From Acidobacteriota bacterium (lineage in GTDB: Bacteria > Acidobacteriota > Vicinamibacteria > Vicinamibacterales > UBA2999): DNA of 18,994 nucleotides. Every line of letters begins with the position of its first letter. The stretch's first letter is position 1. Below are positions 15,183 to 18,994 of the stretch, in pieces. The position numbers were made by a program, and so were the translations under genes. The stretch lies in the NCBI GenBank assembly GCA_013140955.1, contig JABFRY010000023.1:1-18994 (forward strand), read 5' to 3'. A model generated the notes under the pieces. The model was given only the letters and a program-made list of their open reading frames with translations, was not told the origin of the DNA and did not search any database.

Positions 15183-17621
15183 CTACTGCAGGCCCGGCTG
15201 GGCTCGTGCTCGGGAGCGGCGGTCCGACGGCGCCTTCGGCGCCGGGGTCAGGGCCAGGAGCAGCACTTCATCCACGCTCTGCACGAAGTGGATCGTCATG
15301 TCCTTCCGAAGGATGTCGTCGAGGTCTTCCTTGACGTTCTTCTCGTTCTGCCGCGGGAGGATCACTTCCTTCAGCCCTGCCCGACGCGCAGCCAGGACCT
15401 TCTCCTTGATCCCGCCCACGGGCAGGACTCGTCCCGACAAGGTCACCTCTCCGGTCATCGCGATGTCTCCGCGTACGGGACGGCGCGTCAATTCCGAGGC
15501 GAGGGCCGTGACGATGGTGACACCGGCCGAGGGGCCGTCCTTGGGAATGGCCCCCGACGGCACGTGGAGGTGCACCTCCGCGTTCCGGAAGAAGTCGGGA
15601 TCGGCTCCGTAGGCCGCCGCGTGGGCCCTGAACCAGGAGAGCGCCGCCCGCGCCGACTCCTTCATCACCTCGCCCAGCTGCCCGGTGAGCGTGAGCGTTC
15701 CGGTGCCGGGCATCCGCGACGCCTCGATGAAGAGCACGTCTCCGCCCGCCGGCGTCCAGGCCAGGCCGATGGCCACGCCAGGCTCCCGTGTGCGTTGTTC
15801 GGTTTCCTCGTCGTGAAACAACGGGGCGCCTAGAAACGCCTCGACCACCACCGGCGTCACCTCGAGCGACTGCTCATCGCCCTCGGCACGCCGGCGCGCT
15901 GCCTTGCGACAGAGTGCGCCGATCTGCCGTTCCAGGTTGCGGACGCCAGCCTCACGCGTGTAGCCGCGGATGACCATCCGAAGGGCATCGTCGGTAATCG
16001 TCAACTGCTCGGGCAACAAGCCGTGGTTTCGGACCTGCTTCTCCACGAGGTGCTCAGTGGCGATGGCGAGCTTCTCCTCCTCGGTATAGCCCGGAATCTC
16101 CAGCACCTCCATGCGGTCGCGCAGGGCATGCGGGATCGTGTCGAGGATGTTGGCCGTGGTGACGAAGAGCACCTCGGAGAGGTCGAAGGGGACGTCCAGA
16201 TAGTGATCGCGGAACGTGCTGTTCTGCTCGGGATCGAGGACCTCGAGCAGGGCCGACGCCGGATCGCCCCGAAAGTCGGCACCCAGCTTGTCGATCTCGT
16301 CCAGGATGAAGACCGGATTCCGCGCTCCGGCGCGGCGAAGCCCCTGGATGATCTGGCCGGGGAGAGCCCCGATGTATGTACGTCGGTGCCCACGGATCTC
16401 TGCCTCGTCGCGCATGCCTCCAAGCGACACGCGGACGAACCGCCGGCCGAGCGATGTGGCAATCGACCGGGCAAGCGACGTCTTGCCGACCCCGGGAGGT
16501 CCGGCGAAGCAGAGGATGGGCCCCTTGATGCCCGGGTTGAGCTTCCTGACCGCGAGGTACTCCAGGATCCGGTCCTTCGCCTTGTGCAGGCCGGAATGGT
16601 CGGCGTCGAGAACGGCCTTGGTGCGCGGCAGATCGACGACCTCGTCGGTACGGGCCGCCCAGGGCAGCGCGACGAGCCAGTCGAGATACGTCCGTGACAC
16701 GGTGTATTCCGCGGCGGCCACCGGCATCTTCGACAGGCGGTCGAGTTCTCTCAGGGCTTCCTTCTGGACCGCCTCCGGCATGCCGCAGGACTGCAGGCGC
16801 TCCTGAAGATCCTCGATCTCTCGCGCCTGATCGTCTCCCTCCCCGAGTTCCTTCTGGATGGCCTTCAGCTGCTCGCGCAGGAAGTACTCACGCTGATTCC
16901 GCCCCACCTCGGACTGAACCTGTGACTGAATCTTCGAGCCCAGTTCCAGGACTTCCAGTTCCTTGATGAGGATCCGGTTCAGACTGTCCATCCGGGCTCT
17001 CACGTCCAGCGTCTCCAGCACCTCCTGCTTGACGGGCGTGGAGATGGTGCTCAGGCTGGACGCGATGAAGTCGGTGAGTCGAGCTGGTTCCGAGATGTTG
17101 CCTGCCAGGGTCTGCAGGTCGTCCGACAGGAGCGGTGAGAGCGACACGACCTGCTGGAAGTTCGTGCGGATGTTCCGGAGGAGCGCATCCACCTCGAGGC
17201 TGTCGTGTTCGTCGAACGTCTCCGAGACGGCCTGGACCCGCGCGCGCAGGTAGGGCTGAGACTGCACCACCTCGTGAAGCGTCAGCCGGGCCAGCCCCTG
17301 GACGATCAGCCTGATGCTGCCGTCCGGGAGCTTGAACATCTTGTGAATCTGGCTCGCCGTGCCCACGGGAAAGAGATCGGCCTGTCCAGGCTCATCGACG
17401 GTGGCCTCCCGCTGGGTGAACACCCCGATCAGCGAGCCTGAGGAGATGGCCTCGTCGATGAGACGGACGGACGTCTCGCGGGCGACCGCGAGTGGCATGA
17501 AGGAATTGGGAAAGAGTACGGTGTCCCGAAGAGGCAGGACCGGGAGTTCGTCCGGGAGGATCGTGTTCGGGTCAGGTGGGGAAGGCTGGTCGGCTTCCAG
17601 GGGCTGGACCGGGTCGTTCAT
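15183..17621 (-). CDS. lon: ATP-dependent protease Lon
   Basis: A cytoplasmic AAA+ serine protease that degrades misfolded and regulatory proteins. 812 aa, full LonA length. Order: N-terminal substrate-binding domain (about 25-220), coiled-coil linker (about 220-300), AAA+ domain with Walker A GPPGVGKT (374-381) and Walker B ILDEID (439-444), then the Lon protease domain with catalytic S698 (KDGPSAG) and K741 (GGIKEK), separated by the family's usual 43 residues. The ATG at 17621 has GGAG 7 nt upstream. The C-terminal ~20 residues are basic and unconserved-looking. It lies 129 bp downstream of the dksA-like gene on the same strand, with a GC hairpin between. No CIRCE or clear heat-shock promoter is seen. 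Confidence 0.97.
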   Translation of the reverse strand: MNDPVQPLEADQPSPPDPNTILPDELPVLPLRDTVLFPNSFMPLAVARETSVRLIDEAISSGSLIGVFTQREATVDEPGQADLFPVGTASQIHKMFKLPDGSIRLIVQGLARLTLHEVVQSQPYLRARVQAVSETFDEHDSLEVDALLRNIRTNFQQVVSLSPLLSDDLQTLAGNISEPARLTDFIASSLSTISTPVKQEVLETLDVRARMDSLNRILIKELEVLELGSKIQSQVQSEVGRNQREYFLREQLKAIQKELGEGDDQAREIEDLQERLQSCGMPEAVQKEALRELDRLSKMPVAAAEYTVSRTYLDWLVALPWAARTDEVVDLPRTKAVLDADHSGLHKAKDRILEYLAVRKLNPGIKGPILCFAGPPGVGKTSLARSIATSLGRRFVRVSLGGMRDEAEIRGHRRTYIGALPGQIIQGLRRAGARNPVFILDEIDKLGADFRGDPASALLEVLDPEQNSTFRDHYLDVPFDLSEVLFVTTANILDTIPHALRDRMEVLEIPGYTEEEKLAIATEHLVEKQVRNHGLLPEQLTITDDALRMVIRGYTREAGVRNLERQIGALCRKAARRRAEGDEQSLEVTPVVVEAFLGAPLFHDEETEQRTREPGVAIGLAWTPAGGDVLFIEASRMPGTGTLTLTGQLGEVMKESARAALSWFRAHAAAYGADPDFFRNAEVHLHVPSGAIPKDGPSAGVTIVTALASELTRRPVRGDIAMTGEVTLSGRVLPVGGIKEKVLAARRAGLKEVILPRQNEKNVKEDLDDILRKDMTIHFVQSVDEVLLLALTPAPKAPSDRRSRARAQPGLQ

Positions 17622-17684
17622 GTCGTTGCTCCGGGTTACGCCCGCGGGGACATCCGCGTTCTCGGACAGTACCCTCGAAGCGGT

Positions 17685-17708
17685 GCCCCCGGGGACTGCC
17701 CCGGGGGC
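17685..17708 (-). terminator. Perfect 10-bp GC hairpin between dksA-like gene and lon
   Basis: GCCCCCGGGG (17685-17694) and CCCCGGGGGC (17699-17708) form a perfect 10-bp all-GC stem with a 4-nt loop. It lies 43 bp past the dksA-like stop and 63 bp before the lon ATG on the minus strand. No T-rich tract follows on either strand, so it is not a textbook intrinsic terminator. It could still end or attenuate transcription, protect a 3' end, or partition expression between the two genes. Hairpin confidence is high; the role is uncertain. Confidence 0.55.
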
Positions 17709-17750
17709 TCGGGTCGGGTCAACGGACCAGCCGGACGCGTCCGGAGCTGC

Positions 17751-18203
17751 TCAGTTCGACATGTCGAAGTAGAGCGCACCGGACCCGCGACGCTGGGCCA
17801 TCATACGCTCCCTGAGTTCCGCCGTCTCGCGGGCTTCCTCGCAATCCCTGCAGCGAACGGCGAACGGCAACGCCTTGAGGCGCGCCTCGGCGATCTCGTC
17901 GCCGCATTCGAAGCAGTTCCCATACGTACCCTCGTCGAGCCGGCGCAGCGCCTCGTTGATCTTGCTGAGGGTTTCCGCCTTCATCTGGATCAGCGCGAGC
18001 TCGATGTCTTCCTGGATATCGACCTCGGAGCTGTCGCTCGGGTCCAGCGCCTCGCGCTCCTTGCCGCCTTCGGCGCGAACGTCTCGAATCTTGCCCTGGA
18101 CCTGGGACATCAACTCGCGACGGCGCTCCTCCAGCATGGTCTTGAGCTCGGCGTAACGGCTCGTCTTTGCTGCCACAGCCTTCTTGCTTCTGGTCGTCGC
18201 CAT
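17751..18203 (-). CDS. dksA: DksA/TraR family zinc-finger transcription factor
   Basis: Binds the RNA polymerase secondary channel and, with ppGpp, adjusts transcription in the stringent response. 150 aa. The first ~15 residues are Lys- and Ala-rich and probably disordered; residues 16-90 form helices of the coiled-coil type; the C4 zinc finger is C97-x2-C100-x17-C118-x2-C121, followed by a helical tail. In the coiled-coil tip region the sequence is DPSDSSEVDIQED rather than the DxxDxA of E. coli DksA, so activity may differ and a general TraR/DksA-like label is safest. The ATG at 18203 has AAGGAG at 18220-18215, 11 nt upstream. It likely shares regulation with lon downstream. Confidence 0.88.
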   Translation of the reverse strand: MATTRSKKAVAAKTSRYAELKTMLEERRRELMSQVQGKIRDVRAEGGKEREALDPSDSSEVDIQEDIELALIQMKAETLSKINEALRRLDEGTYGNCFECGDEIAEARLKALPFAVRCRDCEEARETAELRERMMAQRRGSGALYFDMSN

Positions 18204-18545
18204 GATGTCTCTCGCTCCTTCGCCTCTGGGTTACGCGCCTTGCGCAAGCGGCTTTGCAAACCGTGTGCCTGATACCACCAAGTCGCCGGCTGAAGCGCCT
18301 ATGCGCTTGGCCGCACGGGATATCGGCTCCTTCAACCCGCAGGATTAGACGCCTGAGGTCGAGGAAGGGTTCTGGCAAACTGACCGGTGGAGGTGACACA
18401 TTTTCATGGCGGCGCGACCGGGGCGCCTCACCCCGTGGGGCGCCTTGGTTGTGGCACGGCCAGCCTCGGCCCCACAGGCACCGGCGGGTTGACGTGGCTC
18501 AGCGCGGACACCGGCCGAGGTAAAGTTGCAGATATTTCTACAGTC

Positions 18546-18569
18546 TGTCCGGATTTCCGCTATCGGACA
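18546..18569. repeat. Inverted repeat TGTCCG-N12-CGGACA, possible operator
   Basis: TGTCCG (18546-18551) and CGGACA (18564-18569) are perfect 6-bp inverted arms with a 12-bp spacer, in an AT-richer island amid GC-rich sequence. A second small inverted repeat, CTTA-N6-TAAG (18570-18583), follows directly. Arm spacing of about 18 bp centre to centre suits a dimeric repressor. The site lies about 85 bp upstream of the Cys-rich gene. The regulator is unknown. Confidence 0.4.
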
Positions 18570-18639
18570 CTTAGGGGGATAAGCCCAAGGCGAAGTGGAC
18601 CGTTCCGCGGGTACTGGGCCACGCGGTCACGCCCTCTGG

Positions 18640-18645
18640 TAAGCT
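18640..18645 (+). promoter_or_regulatory. Weak -10-like element before the Cys-rich gene
   Basis: TAAGCT ends 8 nt before the ATG at 18654, the same geometry as the other leaderless-looking genes here. It matches TATAAT at only 4 of 6 positions and has no clear -35, so it is the weakest member of the set. Confidence 0.3.
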
Positions 18646-18653
18646 GCCAGCGC

Positions 18654-18994
18654 ATGCTATGCGCCCTCTGCCAGAAAGCGAAGGGCCGGAGACACTGCCC
18701 GGCTCTCGGCAGCTCGATCTGCCCCGTCTGCTGCGGGACCAAGCGGCACGTCGAGATCCAGTGCCCGCCGGGCTGCGGCTATCTATCCGCGGCACGTGAA
18801 CATCCGGCTGCCGCGGTGCAGAAGCGCACGCAGCAGCAGCTCGCCCTGCTCGGTCCGACGTTGCGCGGACTCAACGAGCGGCAGCACCGCCTGTACTTCC
18901 TGCTGCACAGTACTCTGGCCGAGCGGCGCGCAGAGGGAGCGGTGCCGCCGCTGGACGCCGACCTGGCCGAAGCGGCGGCGGCGGCGGCCTCGGC
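18654..18994 (+). CDS. Cys-rich probable zinc-binding protein, 3'-truncated by window edge
   Basis: The frame is open from ATG 18654 to the window end (113 complete codons, no stop). The N-terminal 45 residues hold eight cysteines: C3, C6, C15, C23, C26, C27, C37 and C41, plus H14 and H32, in the pattern CxxC-x8-C-x7-CxxCC-x9-CxxxC. This suggests one or two structural zinc sites. Typical segments are CPALGSSICPVCCGTKR and CPPGCGYL. From about residue 46 the chain is predicted helical (AAREHPAAAVQKRTQQQL), then an Ala-rich acidic stretch. I recall similar unnamed proteins in Acidobacteria and Deltaproteobacteria with a CPALG and CCGTKR core, but I know no function. Start choice: Cys pattern begins at once, and no Shine-Dalgarno is seen. 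Confidence 0.7.
   Translation, partial: MLCALCQKAKGRRHCPALGSSICPVCCGTKRHVEIQCPPGCGYLSAAREHPAAAVQKRTQQQLALLGPTLRGLNERQHRLYFLLHSTLAERRAEGAVPPLDADLAEAAAAAAS

Larger units (their letters stand above)
18204..18653. other. 450-bp non-coding region with several inverted repeats
   Basis: The divergent gap between the dksA-like gene and the Cys-rich gene. It holds: AAGGAG at 18215-18220 (minus strand; dksA ribosome site); a palindrome CTTGCGCAAG at 18239-18248; a hairpin AAGCGC/GCGCTT at 18293-18298 and 18303-18308 with a 4-nt loop; GGCGCC pairs at 18422-18427 and 18439-18444, inside a 17-bp-spaced repeat of GGGGCGCC; and an AT-richer patch at about 18521-18582 with TGTCCG/CGGACA and CTTA/TAAG inverted repeats. 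The open frames here (for example 18254-18523 and 18406-18492 on the plus strand) do not look like proteins. I see no tRNA or known riboswitch. The first two structures could lie in the dksA 5' leader. Confidence 0.55.

Noticed and set aside
18378..18410. Sequence vaguely recalling the end of an insertion element
   Set aside because: No transposase remnant, no terminal inverted repeat pair and no target duplication are visible; the resemblance is memory only.
18452..18464. Sigma-54 promoter at TGGCAC
   Set aside because: The GC element is 8 rather than 10 bp after GG, so the -24/-12 spacing fails.
18406..18492. A 28-codon frame after GGAGG, in the intergenic region
   Set aside because: The GGAGG is 12 nt from the ATG, too far for a good site. 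The sequence overlaps the GGCGCC repeats and has no distinctive features.
18254..18523. An 89-codon plus-strand frame in the 450-bp gap
   Set aside because: Arg/Gly/Pro-rich composition, no ribosome site, and no family resemblance.

Overview
The window is a gene-dense, very GC-rich (roughly two-thirds G+C by eye) bacterial chromosome segment made almost entirely of housekeeping genes. The gene content resembles an Acidobacteriota-type genome, possibly Vicinamibacteria. The hints are a lone DksA/TraR-type regulator beside lon, an active/inactive M16 peptidase pair, ileS-lspA-rluD in tandem, and a Cys-rich protein of a kind I associate with Acidobacteria and Deltaproteobacteria. This placement is inference; no rRNA or other decisive marker is present. 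I see no mobile element, CRISPR array, tRNA or rRNA.

Layout. 1-1776 (+): the 3' part of an aspartate ammonia-lyase gene, overlapped by a gene for a signal-peptide-bearing SAM-dependent methyltransferase. 1749-2384 (-): bioY, a biotin transporter, whose 3' end overlaps the methyltransferase gene. 2403-3212 (+): thiD, only 18 bp from the bioY start codon. 3248-6303 (+): moaE-moaD (molybdopterin synthase), prfA-prmC (release factor 1 and its glutamine methyltransferase), then a HIT protein. 10276-6395 (-): a four-gene overlapping operon of M16 peptidase (active), M16 peptidase (inactive partner), HAD hydrolase and an unrecognised 177-aa protein. 10320-15174 (+): ileS-lspA-rluD-Nudix, tightly packed. 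18203-15183 (-): a dksA-like gene, then lon, with a perfect GC hairpin between them. 18204-18653: the only sizeable gap (450 bp), holding several inverted repeats. 18654-end (+): the start of a Cys-rich probable zinc-binding protein, cut by the window edge.

How they work together. prfA and prmC form a functional pair, as do moaE and moaD. The two M16 genes probably encode a heterodimer. ileS, lspA and rluD serve translation and lipoprotein maturation. dksA and lon are stress and stringent-response genes. Genes inside operons overlap by GTGA or ATGA junctions, or by 10 bp.

The most interesting non-coding signal concerns the first genes of transcription units. Several (bioY, moaE, the HIT gene, the first M16 gene, ileS, and perhaps the last gene) have a TANNNT -10-like hexamer ending 6-8 nt before the start codon and no Shine-Dalgarno. 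This suggests leaderless transcripts. Genes inside operons, and dksA and lon, more often show Shine-Dalgarno sequences. I found no convincing novel multi-gene system; most of the window is ordinary core genome.
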